Origin: Alteromonas marina
GTDB lineage: Bacteria; Pseudomonadota; Gammaproteobacteria; Enterobacterales; Alteromonadaceae
DNA length: 64,000 bases
Direction of reading: 5' to 3'
NCBI RefSeq assembly: GCF_000808575.1
Contig: NZ_JWLW01000065.1
Location: 1 to 64,000 of the forward strand
The position numbers and the translations under genes are program-made. Positions 37,991 to 47,073 of this stretch are shown piece by piece (within the stretch, counting starts at the first letter, position 1; each line of letters begins with the position of its first letter). The notes beneath the pieces are model-generated. The model was not told where the DNA came from. It searched no databases and was given only the letters and a program-made list of their open reading frames with translations.

Positions 37991-38217
37991 TCTGAGGCTC
38001 GAGTTTTCTTAGCTTGAATAATATCTAAAACATTCTTATCACTTTTCCCACTCAATTCACCTTCTATGAGAGCTAAGCTAATTGCCTCTAGCTCACTCTG
38101 ATTGCGACGTACTAAATCGCGAATATAATCACTAGCATTAGCAAATTTGCCAGTTTTTACTTGTTCATCAATCCACGTACGCATTTCGTCAGGAAGCGAC
38201 ACATTTAAAGTTGCCAT
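37987..38217 (-). CDS. ParD-family antitoxin (CC2985 type)
   Basis: A 76-residue antitoxin. The N-terminal ribbon-helix-helix domain ATLNVSLPDEMRTWIDEQV binds DNA and is followed by GKFANASDYIRDLVRRNQSE, typical of the CC2985/ParD group. The C-terminal half is a charged helix that should wrap the toxin. It precedes and overlaps the toxin gene. A TGGCAA/TTGCCA inverted repeat (38252-38257 with 38271-38276) in its promoter region may be the autoregulatory operator. Confidence 0.9.
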   Translation of the reverse strand: MATLNVSLPDEMRTWIDEQVKTGKFANASDYIRDLVRRNQSELEAISLALIEGELSGKSDKNVLDIIQAKKTRASE

Positions 38218-38569
38218 TGTCTATTTCCGAATGTTCACCACCCTAAATTTATGGCAAACATTGATAAAGATTGCCAATTAAATAATGAAAGTTAGGTTTA
38301 ACCGATAACTCAGAGCACTTAGTTGAACGACAAATTTAGCGCCACTCGAAATATTGCGCTTAATAAAAGTTTGACATTCTGATTCACGGACAAAACACAC
38401 AATTACAATCGCTTGAGCGGCTGCTTCTGAAAACACAGGTTTAATCAAAAAACAGCAATAAAAAAAGGCGTAAACACAAGCCCACACAGTGCTCAGGTTT
38501 ACGCCCTTTTGTCTTCTTTGAAACTTCTTAACTGAAGCTAAAAAAGTTCACTGGTTCAAGCGGTTTCAA
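38218..38569. other. 352-base region between the ParD gene and fabB
   Basis: No gene is supported. It contains a short inverted repeat (TGGCAA/TTGCCA, 38252-38276) near the antitoxin start and the fabB terminator (38460-38509). A 69-codon leftward frame (38278-38487) runs through that terminator and is not considered real. Confidence 0.5.
38460..38509 (-). terminator. Intrinsic terminator of fabB
   Basis: On the minus strand GGCGTAAAC pairs with GTTTACGCC (38497-38505 with 38467-38475) across a 21-base loop and is followed by at least six Ts. It lies about 65 bases after the fabB stop. Confidence 0.8.
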
Positions 38570-39784
38570 TTAGCCGTTATAACGCTGCATAACAAGCGTT
38601 GCGTTAGTGCCGCCGAAGCCAAAGCTGTTAGACATAATAGTGTTTAATGTTGCTTCACGTGCTTGGGTAACAATATCTAGACCTTGTGCCGCGTCGTCCA
38701 GAGTGTCGATGTTAATTGATGGCGCAATAAAGTTATTCTCCATCATCAACAAGCTGTAAATAGCTTCGTTTACACCCGCAGCTCCTAGTGCGTGGCCTGT
38801 CAGCGACTTGGTTGCACTAATCGGCACACCTGCTTGACCAAACACTTCTTGAATAGCGGCAAGTTCTTTCACGTCACCTACTGGCGTTGATGTGCCGTGA
38901 GTATTTAAGTAATCGATAGGCGCATCGATATTTTGCATTGCCATCTTCATACAGCGAATTGCGCCTTCACCCGACGGTGCAACCATGTCGAAACCATCTG
39001 ATGTAGCGCCGTAACCTACAACTTCGCCGTAGATTTTTGCGCCGCGTGCAAGCGCGTGCTCAAGTTCTTCAACAACAACCATACCGCCGCCGCCAGAACT
39101 TACAAAGCCGTCGCGTGCTGCGTCATAAGTACGTGATGCAACGGCAGGATTGTCGTTATATTTAGAGCTTAGTGCCCCCATAGCGTCGAATTGGCTTGAT
39201 AGTGACCAATGTAATTCTTCACCGCCACCGGCGAATACTACGTCTTGCTTACCAAGCTGAATAAGCTCTAGCGCATTACCAATACAGTGGGCACTAGTTG
39301 CACACGCAGAAGCAATTGAATAGTTCACGCCGCGAATTTTAAACGGTGTCGCTAGGCAAGCCGATACCGTAGACGCCATACAGCGGGGAACCATGTATGG
39401 ACCAACACGCTTAACGCCTTTTTCGCGAAGAATATCAGCAGAAAGCACTTGGTTTTCAGAAGACGCGCCACCTGAGCCAGCAATAATACCTGTGCGCTCG
39501 TTTGAAATGTCGCTTTCTTCTAAACCAGAGTCTGCAATGGCTTGTTGCATCGCCACGTATGCGTAGCCTGCCGCATCGCCCATAAAGCGCATAGCTTTAC
39601 GGTCAATATGGTCTTTCAAATCGATGTCGATGTTGCCCCAAACTTGGCTGCGAAGGCCCATTTCGGCGAACTGTTCTGAAAATGTAATTCCAGACTTACC
39701 CGCTTTAAGTGAAGCAAGTACGTCTTCTTTATTTACGCCGATGCTTGATACGATACCAAGACCGGTGATAACTGCTCTTCTCAT
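38570..39784 (-). CDS. fabB: 3-oxoacyl-ACP synthase I (KAS I)
   Basis: Condensing enzyme that elongates saturated and unsaturated acyl-ACP with malonyl-ACP. The 404 residues match E. coli FabB (406). The catalytic cysteine is in [12 protein letters not shown], and the two histidines are in [12 protein letters not shown] and [12 protein letters not shown]. The glycine-rich end [14 protein letters not shown] is intact. FabB marks the anaerobic FabA-FabB route to unsaturated fatty acids. It stands just downstream of an acyl-CoA ligase gene in the same orientation. Confidence 0.96.
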   Translation of the reverse strand: MRRAVITGLGIVSSIGVNKEDVLASLKAGKSGITFSEQFAEMGLRSQVWGNIDIDLKDHIDRKAMRFMGDAAGYAYVAMQQAIADSGLEESDISNERTGIIAGSGGASSENQVLSADILREKGVKRVGPYMVPRCMASTVSACLATPFKIRGVNYSIASACATSAHCIGNALELIQLGKQDVVFAGGGEELHWSLSSQFDAMGALSSKYNDNPAVASRTYDAARDGFVSSGGGGMVVVEELEHALARGAKIYGEVVGYGATSDGFDMVAPSGEGAIRCMKMAMQNIDAPIDYLNTHGTSTPVGDVKELAAIQEVFGQAGVPISATKSLTGHALGAAGVNEAIYSLLMMENNFIAPSINIDTLDDAAQGLDIVTQAREATLNTIMSNSFGFGGTNATLVMQRYNG

Positions 39785-40077
39785 AGTTTACCCTTTGCGT
39801 TGTTGCGGCTTATGGTAACGATTTTGAATGGTAAAGTGGTCTGCTCTGCCAATTGCCATACTCAATTTATCCAAAATTAAGCGCTGCAGTACCTGTTTCA
39901 ATTCTGGGCTTATGTGTATAAACAGGTAGTTTCCCACTTCCCTTCTTTTTCGTTTTTGCCGTCTTCGTCTAAGCTTTCTTATTCGGAATAATTCCAATGT
40001 AGCACGAATGCACAGGGTCATGACCAGCGTTAATTTATACCTTCACAAAACCTTCAAAATAGCTTTAGCGGTTTCTT

Positions 40078-41643
40078 TTATTGACCAAAGTGAGCTCTAA
40101 GTTTGTTCTTAAATATTTTACCCGTATCTTCTCTGGGCAGAGTATCGAGTATTTGCAACATTTTAGGCCACTTGAACCGCGCCAGTTTGCCATCTAAATA
40201 CCCGTGTAGCGCATCAATCGACAGCGCGTTGTCGGGTGAGCATTGAACAGCCACCACGACTTTCTCGCCATACTCAGCATCAGGCACACCGAATACCGCG
40301 CAGTCTGCAACCTCAGGCATTTCGATGATGACGCTTTCTATTTCAGCAGGAAATATATTGGCGCCACCTGAGATGATCATGTCTTTTTTTCTATCGCAAA
40401 TATATAAGTAGCCATCTTCGTCCACATAACCCATATCACCTAATGTCGTGAATTCACCAACATGTAAGTCGCTTTGCGAGCCCGTAGTATTGGTATATTT
40501 GAATGGCGCGAACATGGAAAGGTGCGCAAATATAACGCCAACACCACCTACTTTGCACTCCTCTTTATCGTCGCTCAGTATTTTAATCGCGGCACCGGGA
40601 ATGGGCTTACCCACAGAATTTGGCTTATCTAATGCTTCTTGAGATGAAATTAGGGTCATAAAGCCTAATTCACTAGCACCATAAGATTCATAGAAAATTG
40701 GACCAAACCAGTTAATCATTGCTTCTTTCACATCGCTTGGCAGTGCGGACCCGGTTGATAAGGCAAATCGCAAGCTTGAAGTGTCGTATTTGCTTCTTAT
40801 CGACTCGGGCAGTTTAAGTAGCCTCACCATCATGGTAGGAACAATATAGGCGTGAGTCAGCTTAAACCGCTCTATGTCTTGTAAAAAGCGTTCGGGGTCG
40901 AATTGAGGCTCAATGTATACATCAATATTACCCGCTGCTAAACAGCAGAGCGTAAGCGCATGTGGTGCACTGTGATAAAGCGGTGCCGAGACAAAAAAGC
41001 GATCACCTATTGATAGCTGCATTAACGCTTCAGACAGCCCTTTAAATATTAAATAAGGGTCTGGCCGCGTTAGGTCTACATCTCGCTTAATACCTTTAGG
41101 TTTTCCGGTACTGCCAGATGTGTAGGGAAACATGCCCTTAAAGCGTTTTGGCGGTTCATTGTGGCGCTTTGCGTTTGGGGCAGCTAATAGCGTATCAAGG
41201 CAAAGATACCGCTCCCCGATTTTCGGTTCCGTAGCCAATTCAGAATCACCTGTAAGATGATAGCGCTCTAAAATGCTTTCTGGCGTTTTAATCGTGTATA
41301 TCGCAGACAAGGTGGGAACTCGTAATAACGTTTCGTGGACATTCTCACCCTTTAATAAATCGCGATGAGCGAATAGCACTTTAGCGCCACAGTCGTCTAA
41401 AATAGGCAAAAGTTCGGCAACGGGGCTGTGCCAATTAAGCAGAACATAGCGCGAACCCACATATCGGCATGCCTCTACTATTTCAAATATATCGACGTGG
41501 TTTCGCATAAAAATAGCGACCACATCGTTATCGCACACACCATGTTCAGCAAGTGCATGTGCTATAATACGTGCACGGTCATCCATATCGCCTCTACTGC
41601 GTCTGTAAATACTTTTGCCGCATTGATGAAACACGCCTGCCAT
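40078..41643 (-). CDS. AMP-forming acyl-CoA ligase/synthetase family protein
   Basis: Adenylates a carboxylic acid and transfers it to CoA. ANL superfamily motifs are in order: A3 YTSGSTGKPKGIKRD, A5 YESYGASELG, A7/A8 TLGDMGYVDEDG and RKKDMIISGGANIFPAEIE, and A10 PREDTGKIFKNKLR with the catalytic lysine. The start is ATG 41643, preceded by AGGGGGA; a frame start at 41667 is less likely. The 521 residues fit medium/long-chain or aryl-CoA ligases, but the substrate cannot be read by eye. It sits between fabB and mnmC, which are adjacent in E. coli, so it appears to be an insertion in that order. Confidence 0.88.
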   Translation of the reverse strand: MAGVFHQCGKSIYRRSRGDMDDRARIIAHALAEHGVCDNDVVAIFMRNHVDIFEIVEACRYVGSRYVLLNWHSPVAELLPILDDCGAKVLFAHRDLLKGENVHETLLRVPTLSAIYTIKTPESILERYHLTGDSELATEPKIGERYLCLDTLLAAPNAKRHNEPPKRFKGMFPYTSGSTGKPKGIKRDVDLTRPDPYLIFKGLSEALMQLSIGDRFFVSAPLYHSAPHALTLCCLAAGNIDVYIEPQFDPERFLQDIERFKLTHAYIVPTMMVRLLKLPESIRSKYDTSSLRFALSTGSALPSDVKEAMINWFGPIFYESYGASELGFMTLISSQEALDKPNSVGKPIPGAAIKILSDDKEECKVGGVGVIFAHLSMFAPFKYTNTTGSQSDLHVGEFTTLGDMGYVDEDGYLYICDRKKDMIISGGANIFPAEIESVIIEMPEVADCAVFGVPDAEYGEKVVVAVQCSPDNALSIDALHGYLDGKLARFKWPKMLQILDTLPREDTGKIFKNKLRAHFGQ

Positions 41644-41910
41644 ATCTTCCCCCTGTACTATTCGCAATATGCAACAATAAAATTAACAAAATTTTTACAA
41701 CGAGGTTTAAATAAACGCATTGTTATTATTGATACATTGCTATTTACGTATGCAATGGGAAAATGCAGGCCCTGCTCAAATGTAAACTTATGCAGAAAAA
41801 CAAAGTGGTGGCAGGTAGAATACGCCACCAACTGTTACAGATTTAAATAACAAGAAAACGGGCTGATGCGTTGTTATCGCTCAGCCAAAACCACAGGAGA
41901 AAAATAAACA

Positions 41911-43971
41911 GTGAAATCTAAGCATGCACAGGTTCATTTTAATGAGAGCGGTACGCCTGTCGCCGACCATTTTAACGACGTTTATTTTTCTAACGACAGC
42001 GGAATTGATGAAACCCAACACGTTTTTGTTGCAGGCAACGACCTTGCTGAACGCTGGCAACAGTGGCCCAACCCTACTTTTGTCATCGCCGAAACAGGTT
42101 TTGGAACTGGGCTGAACTTTTTGGTCGCCATGCGTGCCTTTAACGAATTTAGAGCAGCGAACCCTGATCATCCGTTAAAGCGCCTGTATTTTATTACCAC
42201 GGAAAAGTTTCCACTGCCTCAACAGGATATGCAGCGTGCGCTAGAAGCTTTTCCTGCTCTTAAAGACGAAGCGGAAGCACTCGCTTCACTTTACCCCATG
42301 GGACTTGAAGGTTGTCATCGCCTTCATTTTGATAACCATTCAACCACACTCGACTTGTGGATTGGTGATGTACACGAGCTTTTGCCTCAATGGCATTCTC
42401 CTGTAAATGGCCTCATCGATGCCTGGTTTTTAGATGGTTTTGCACCAAGCAAAAACCCTGATATGTGGACCGATGCACTGTTTAGCCAAATGGCTCGCTT
42501 GTCAAAAACAGGTACAACATTTGGAACCTTTACCGCCGCAGGTATCGTAAAGCGAGGGCTAGCTGGTGTGGGTTTTACCATTAAAAAACGCAACGGTTTT
42601 GGCCGTAAGCGCGACATGTTGACCGGCGTTTTTGACCAAGACAATGAGAATGTGCAGCATAAACTTCGCCTACCTGCTGGCCCCTATTATAGGTACGCGA
42701 ACGACAGTTTAGATAAAACAAGCAAAGTCGCAGTAGTAGGCTCCGGCCTTGCAGCAGCTACGGCATGCCTGGCTTTAGTAAAACGCGGCATTAGCACTAC
42801 TTTGTATTTCGATGGTGACACCCTTGCAAGCGGCGCTTCTGGCAACCCGCAAGGCGGTTTTTACCCGCAGCTTCATAGCGAAGCAAGTATTGCCAGCCGC
42901 ATTCAAGCGCATAGTTTTTTGTATGCTAGACAAGCCTACGACCACACTATTGAACATGCAAAAGCCTGTGGCCTAGCCGACGTTGCCCATGATTTCTGTG
43001 GTGTTATTCAATTAAGCTTTAACGACAAGGTAGCAGAACGTCAAAATAAACTGGCAGCAGCCGACGTATGGCCTGAAGCTTTGATTAAACCCGTGGACAG
43101 CAAAGAAGTGAGCGATATCGCTAACCTAGCTCTTCCCTACTCTGGCTTATACATTGGCTTGGGCGGATGGCTTTCTCCTCGGCAGCTAGTTACTGCCATG
43201 ATTGAAGAAGCACTTCAAAGTGGCAAACTCGAGTTGAAACCCAATCATACCTATGTGTCTCATGAGGCAGTTGAGACAACAAAGCAGCGGGTGCAGATTC
43301 GTTTTAATTTCGATAGCGCTGAGAGTGAAGAAGTTATTACTGCCGATCACCTTATCCTTGCCCTTGGTGCAGGTGCGGTAAACGCTAGCGATTTTAACAG
43401 CCTGTCCCTTCGCCCTGTTCGCGGCCAGGTTGAAGCTATTCCCACCCAAATGCCAATTGAACAGCTTAACACTGTGTTGTGTCACAAAGGCTATATGACA
43501 CCTGTATTCGAAGGTCGGCACGCGTTAGGTTCAACCTACGTTAAAAACGACTTAAGTACCGATGTACGAGGCGATGAAACTGAAATGAACCTCGCCACAC
43601 ACGAACAGGCGCTGGCAAGTACCGACATCGTGCAAGCATTACAACATGACGGTAAAGCCAGAGCCGCTACGCGTTTAGGTTCACCCGACCACCAGCCTGT
43701 TGTCGGTGCACTACATAATTTTGACTCATTAAAAGAGCACTACACTATGCTAGGCGTGGGCAAACCGTTGACTAGCGCGCCAGTGTTGCCAAGCAGCGTA
43801 GTTTCCACCCTTACTTGCTTAGGGTCACGAGGGTTAACCACAGCGCCTTTAATGGCAGAGGTCTTGGTGAGCAGTCTATGTAAGGAGCCGCTACCTTTAA
43901 GCAATGAACTGCTTAATGCTGTAAACACAAGCCGCTTTATGACTCGCGAAGCGATTAGAAATCAGGGTTAA
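41911..43971 (+). CDS. mnmC: Bifunctional tRNA mnm5s2U biosynthesis protein MnmC
   Basis: Completes the mnm5s2U34 wobble modification of tRNA. The N-terminal SAM methyltransferase domain (about 1-240: ETGFGTGLNFLVAMRAF, WFLDGFAPSKNPDMW, TFTAAGIVKRGL) methylates nm5s2U. The C-terminal FAD oxidoreductase domain (about 265-640: VAVVGSGLAAATACLALVKR, LASGASGNPQGGFYP) removes the carboxymethyl group. The 686 residues compare with 668 in E. coli. The start is GTG at 41911 with GGAG upstream; no better ATG is available. It is divergent from the acyl-CoA ligase. Confidence 0.95.
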   Translation: MKSKHAQVHFNESGTPVADHFNDVYFSNDSGIDETQHVFVAGNDLAERWQQWPNPTFVIAETGFGTGLNFLVAMRAFNEFRAANPDHPLKRLYFITTEKFPLPQQDMQRALEAFPALKDEAEALASLYPMGLEGCHRLHFDNHSTTLDLWIGDVHELLPQWHSPVNGLIDAWFLDGFAPSKNPDMWTDALFSQMARLSKTGTTFGTFTAAGIVKRGLAGVGFTIKKRNGFGRKRDMLTGVFDQDNENVQHKLRLPAGPYYRYANDSLDKTSKVAVVGSGLAAATACLALVKRGISTTLYFDGDTLASGASGNPQGGFYPQLHSEASIASRIQAHSFLYARQAYDHTIEHAKACGLADVAHDFCGVIQLSFNDKVAERQNKLAAADVWPEALIKPVDSKEVSDIANLALPYSGLYIGLGGWLSPRQLVTAMIEEALQSGKLELKPNHTYVSHEAVETTKQRVQIRFNFDSAESEEVITADHLILALGAGAVNASDFNSLSLRPVRGQVEAIPTQMPIEQLNTVLCHKGYMTPVFEGRHALGSTYVKNDLSTDVRGDETEMNLATHEQALASTDIVQALQHDGKARAATRLGSPDHQPVVGALHNFDSLKEHYTMLGVGKPLTSAPVLPSSVVSTLTCLGSRGLTTAPLMAEVLVSSLCKEPLPLSNELLNAVNTSRFMTREAIRNQG

Positions 43972-43976
43972 TAAAC

Positions 43977-44071
43977 GGAGAGGTTTTTGTGAAAATTCTC
44001 CTTTGCCTTAAACACAATAGATCGGATATTTAGAGGTTTTAAAGCGAACATGAAATGAGTTCGCTTTGAAA
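43977..44071. terminator. Hairpins after mnmC
   Basis: Two inverted repeats follow mnmC. GGAGA...TCTCC (43977-44001) has a TTT tail on the plus strand. AAAGCGAAC/GTTCGCTTT (44041-44067) extends by four more pairs on the outside. They probably end mnmC transcripts and perhaps the oppositely directed flgO-like operon. Confidence 0.45.
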
Positions 44072-44091
44072 AAACAGAGCACAATGGAAGT

Positions 44092-44117
44092 AAATGGCTA
44101 GTTTACGCTAGCCATTT
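44092..44117 (-). terminator. Hairpin spanning the stop codon of the last FlgO-like gene
   Basis: AAATGGCTAG and CTAGCCATTT (10 bp, loop TTTACG) enclose the TAG stop of the 44098 gene. On the minus strand it is followed by only a few Ts. It may stabilise the mRNA end or terminate transcription. Confidence 0.4.
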
Positions 44118-44823
44118 TATTTAAATCCATCACGATAAAAGCGGGAATGTATACGTTAGCGCTTGCTACCACTTGTTTATTTTCCAGCGACACGATACGG
44201 GCGTTTACGCGGACGCCTCTGTCATCTTCAATGATGGTGCCAGTTACAACATGGTCCATCTCAACCTGTTTAGCGAGTGCAGTACCATCTCGAGTAAGTA
44301 CGAAATCGCCAATTGGCGTTACGGTAATGCCACCTGCAAGCTTAAAGTCGACAACCGCTAACCCAAAGTCTTGTAGCTCGGCTATTAGATACTCTGAAAG
44401 CTGATTGCCTAACACGGTGCTGTCGCTCAACGACTGATTAAGCCTCACAAAACTCGCCACACCCACCATATCTTGCTGCGTAAGACGGGTTGCATTGTCC
44501 ATTAACTCCATCGCAAGTTGCGAGGCGTAATCATTTAAGCGCTTGTGCGTCTGTGAAGGTGAATAGCCATGGTGTAATGGGTCTTTATAGCCGGGGGCGA
44601 CTTCCACGTGCTGTTGATATTGTCTATCGCGAGAATCTGGTGTGTACTCCAGCCCTGAGCGGCTTGGTACAGGCACTGGCTCGGCGTGATGCGTAATTTC
44701 ACCGTCTTCACCTAACCAAAATGAGCCAATAGATTGTGTGCTAGTACACCCTGTCATACATACACTTAGCATTACGCCAACGGCTGCCCAACTGCTTGAC
44801 ACAAGCTTCTTTGTAAACACCAT
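44098..44823 (-). CDS. FlgO-family outer-membrane lipoprotein, third of three
   Basis: Predicted lipoprotein of 241 residues (VMLSVCMTGCTS lipobox). The FlgO-type domain lies at about 90-235. It begins near KRLNDYASQLAMELMDN and includes GNQLSEYLIAELQDFGLAVV, DFVLTRD, DHVVTGTIIEDDRGVRVNAR and KQVVASANVYIP. In Vibrio, FlgO is an outer-membrane protein needed for the sheathed flagellum basal structure. It lies 10 bases after its paralog at 44834 in a leftward operon of three. Which of the three is the true flgO cannot be decided from sequence alone. Confidence 0.82.
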   Translation of the reverse strand: MVFTKKLVSSSWAAVGVMLSVCMTGCTSTQSIGSFWLGEDGEITHHAEPVPVPSRSGLEYTPDSRDRQYQQHVEVAPGYKDPLHHGYSPSQTHKRLNDYASQLAMELMDNATRLTQQDMVGVASFVRLNQSLSDSTVLGNQLSEYLIAELQDFGLAVVDFKLAGGITVTPIGDFVLTRDGTALAKQVEMDHVVTGTIIEDDRGVRVNARIVSLENKQVVASANVYIPAFIVMDLNKMASVN

Positions 44824-44833
44824 GCTGAAACTC

Positions 44834-45598
44834 CTAGCCGCGACTTAGCTTAACGCCATCGCGCATACCGTTTTGCTGGCTACCGTCACTTGGAATAAGT
44901 GCATCTACTACGTAGAACGGCACTAACATTTGCGCAGTTGCCACCACCGCGCGCGACTCCATGCCTAAAATACGGGCATTAACTAACACGCCACCTTGGT
45001 GCTTGGTCATGGTTCCGGTAAGTACGTATTCTATAGGAAGGCTGCTGCTCAATTCCAAATAGTCTCGGCTTAATACAAAATCGCCATCGTCAGTAATGCG
45101 AATATACTCGGTGGCTTTGAAGTCGATAACGGGTACGCGGAATTTATGCAGTTCGTGAACAAAAGATTCCGCCATCTGACGACCTAGCAAATCCGTTTTT
45201 TGTAAGTCAGTATCTAGCAATGCGAAATGGGTTACACCGATTGGCGTTTTATTATTGACGTATTCCATATTGGAAATTAAGTCTTGCGCCATGTTCTTAA
45301 CATAGTCGCCAATATGTTTGGTCAGTGGGCGACCTTTATAGGCACCCTGAACGCTTGAGTATAACGGAGGTTGCCCAATTGCCCCATACGCGTCCATTCC
45401 TTGAGACTGATTATCACCGTTATTTTCAATGGGCTTAGCAGGAGCACGGTCGGCGGCAGTAATATCAATCACATTCATGGCCGGGCGCTGAGGCGCTTGT
45501 TCGGCTACCTCTTCTTCCCCCATCATCATAGAGCACCCGCTAATGCTTAGCAGTGAAGCACAAAGCGAAAGCGCCGCGTATTGATTTCGTCTTTTCAT
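44834..45598 (-). CDS. FlgO-family outer-membrane lipoprotein, second of three
   Basis: Predicted lipoprotein of 254 residues (SLLSISGCSMM lipobox). After a variable acidic and proline-containing linker (about 25-90) comes the FlgO-type domain, with YVKNMAQDLISNMEYV, GRQMAESFVHELHKFRVPVI, DFVLSRDYLEL, YVLTGTMTKHQGGVLVNARI and RAVVATAQMLVPFYVVD. The C-terminal tail is Ser/Gly-rich. AGGT precedes the ATG and only four bases separate it from the upstream paralog. The similar domain order in all three genes implies tandem duplication. Confidence 0.82.
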   Translation of the reverse strand: MKRRNQYAALSLCASLLSISGCSMMMGEEEVAEQAPQRPAMNVIDITAADRAPAKPIENNGDNQSQGMDAYGAIGQPPLYSSVQGAYKGRPLTKHIGDYVKNMAQDLISNMEYVNNKTPIGVTHFALLDTDLQKTDLLGRQMAESFVHELHKFRVPVIDFKATEYIRITDDGDFVLSRDYLELSSSLPIEYVLTGTMTKHQGGVLVNARILGMESRAVVATAQMLVPFYVVDALIPSDGSQQNGMRDGVKLSRG

Positions 45599-45602
45599 GG
45601 GG

Positions 45603-46268
45603 TTACCTCGTACCTTCAGTTCTGTATAACTTGCCGTTTCTGGTGGTTACTTGTTCTTCGCGCCAAAACAGTTCGGCAGGGAAAAAGCGTGTTGCTGCAG
45701 CGACAATGTTTTTATTTCTAGCGTTGATAATTCGAGCGTTAACCACCGCACCAGACTCTTGATACACCATGGTGCCGGTAATATAAAAATCGACGCGCTC
45801 AATGTTGGAAAGCTGGTCGATATCGCGGGTTAATACTCTGTCGCTTTCGTCACTAACAATTATATCGTTCGAAAGCTTAAATTCTTGAGTAGTAAAGCCT
45901 CTTTTCGTGGCCTCAGTAATCATTCCCTGTTCAAGCTGATGGCCCAACAACATTAGCGGATGTTGATGATTAGCACTGTATTTCATAGTATCGGCAGGTA
46001 CAAAGCCAACTACCGCATAGCGAGACTGACGTGCTGGACCCACATCAGCAAAAAGTTCGTTCGCTAACATATAGGTATGGTATTCCACATTCCCCAATGC
46101 CGATACGTCGCTGGCATCGGTTTGCGCAAATTGACTCTTAGGTTCCTCAGATGAAGAGCAACCAGAGAGTAAGCCCAATATAAGCGCGGTATATGCCAAG
46201 GCTTTCGCGTTCAAGCGACCATTTTCTGTCAGCAAAGCGTGAGAGACAGGTTTTGTCATACTTTTCAT
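45603..46268 (-). CDS. FlgO-family outer-membrane lipoprotein, first of three
   Basis: Predicted lipoprotein of 221 residues (GLLSGCSSSEE lipobox near residue 36). The FlgO-type domain follows: YHTYMLANELFADVG, GHQLEQGMITEATKRGFTT, RVLTRDIDQL, FYITGTMVYQESGAVVNARI and KNIVAAATRFFPAELFW. It is the most divergent of the three and first in the leftward operon, so its promoter must lie in 46269-46653. Two ATGs in close succession (46268 and 46259) are possible starts. A role in flagellar or outer-membrane assembly is inferred from the family. Confidence 0.78.
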   Translation of the reverse strand: MKSMTKPVSHALLTENGRLNAKALAYTALILGLLSGCSSSEEPKSQFAQTDASDVSALGNVEYHTYMLANELFADVGPARQSRYAVVGFVPADTMKYSANHQHPLMLLGHQLEQGMITEATKRGFTTQEFKLSNDIIVSDESDRVLTRDIDQLSNIERVDFYITGTMVYQESGAVVNARIINARNKNIVAAATRFFPAELFWREEQVTTRNGKLYRTEGTR

Positions 46269-46653
46269 TACACGTGTCCAGTGAAAAACGTCAAATTTCT
46301 ATCGGAAAGAAGCAAAAACTCATCGAAAAACAGTGATCAGCTACTACGCAAACCGACATTTTCAGTGTCTTTAAGCAGGCTTTTGCAAAATTCACACCAA
46401 AGAGAGGCTACAAGTCGCGTTGAGAACGCTACTTTTAAACGTGTTAGATAAGGCGGCTAATTTCAGGGGGGATATAGTCTTTCAGTGCTGAAGGAATATA
46501 ATATCCATCGCCATCCAATTCATAAAAAGCGGAGGGGAATTGCCGCCTTAGGACAGAAAGCTGCCGATAATTAATAGGCAATTATCATAATACCAGGTGA
46601 CTAAAAAACTTGAGGACTCCTTGGACTCTCATGCCGCGTTAATGACCAATTAG
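46269..46653. other. 385-base region between the FlgO-like operon and a GNAT gene
   Basis: No gene is supported. It should contain the FlgO-operon promoter. On the minus strand, TCCGATAG near 46304-46311 resembles a flagellar sigma-28 -10 element (GCCGATAA), but the partner -35 is poor. AATTGCC and GGCAATT (46539-46587) form a distant inverted repeat. Nothing else stands out. Confidence 0.35.
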
Positions 46654-47073
46654 CTAAATAAACCTGCACATTCCTAAACCTAAACTTTCACCATCACGAG
46701 GTTCAAACCCGAATTTAAGATAAAAACTCTCTTTACCGTGCGCAGCCAACAAACCAATCGTTGCGCCAGGTGCGCAGCAAGACTCCAAATGTGCAATCAA
46801 CGTGTTCATTATTTTCGATCCCAAGCCTTTATTCTGATGTTCTGGATGAATAATGACGTCTTGAACATAAAAATACATTGCGCCATCGCCAATCACCCGA
46901 CCACAGCCTACAAGGTTGTTGTCGAGGTAAATTGTTGCCCATAACAACGAGGCATCAATACTTTTTTGAACAACCGATAAACACGGGTTAGTCCATCCAA
47001 TCAATTTTCTTAAACTGGCAAAGTCTTCAGCTGACGGAGGACTTTCATTAACGGTGTAATTGGTATGCATCAT
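46654..47073 (-). CDS. GNAT-family N-acetyltransferase
   Basis: A 139-residue acetyltransferase. The core (about 45-135) includes LVGCGRVIGDGAMYFYVQDV and the acetyl-CoA loop HPEHQNKGLGSKIMNTLIAHL, with Q/R-x2-G-x-G represented by QNKGLGS, followed by SFYLKFGFEPRDGE. The acceptor is unknown. The start overlaps the upstream VOC-family gene by ATGA, so the two are one transcript and may share a small-molecule modification role. Confidence 0.85.
   Translation of the reverse strand: MMHTNYTVNESPPSAEDFASLRKLIGWTNPCLSVVQKSIDASLLWATIYLDNNLVGCGRVIGDGAMYFYVQDVIIHPEHQNKGLGSKIMNTLIAHLESCCAPGATIGLLAAHGKESFYLKFGFEPRDGESLGLGMCRFI

Noticed and set aside
38278..38487. 69-codon leftward frame after fabB
   Set aside because: It runs through the fabB terminator hairpin and has no ribosome-binding site or family match.
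39788..40021. 77-codon leftward frame just before fabB
   Set aside because: Highly basic, repetitive Arg/Lys composition from a purine-rich leader, with no recognisable family. More likely fabB 5' untranslated sequence.
46563..46570. GCCGATAA, a perfect flagellar sigma-28 -10 element, near the FlgO-like operon
   Set aside because: It points rightward, away from the operon, and has no TAAA-type -35 at the correct distance. A chance match is likely.
46680..46700. GGTTCAAACC, resembling a tRNA T-loop
   Set aside because: It lies inside the GNAT coding sequence and no cloverleaf can be built around it.
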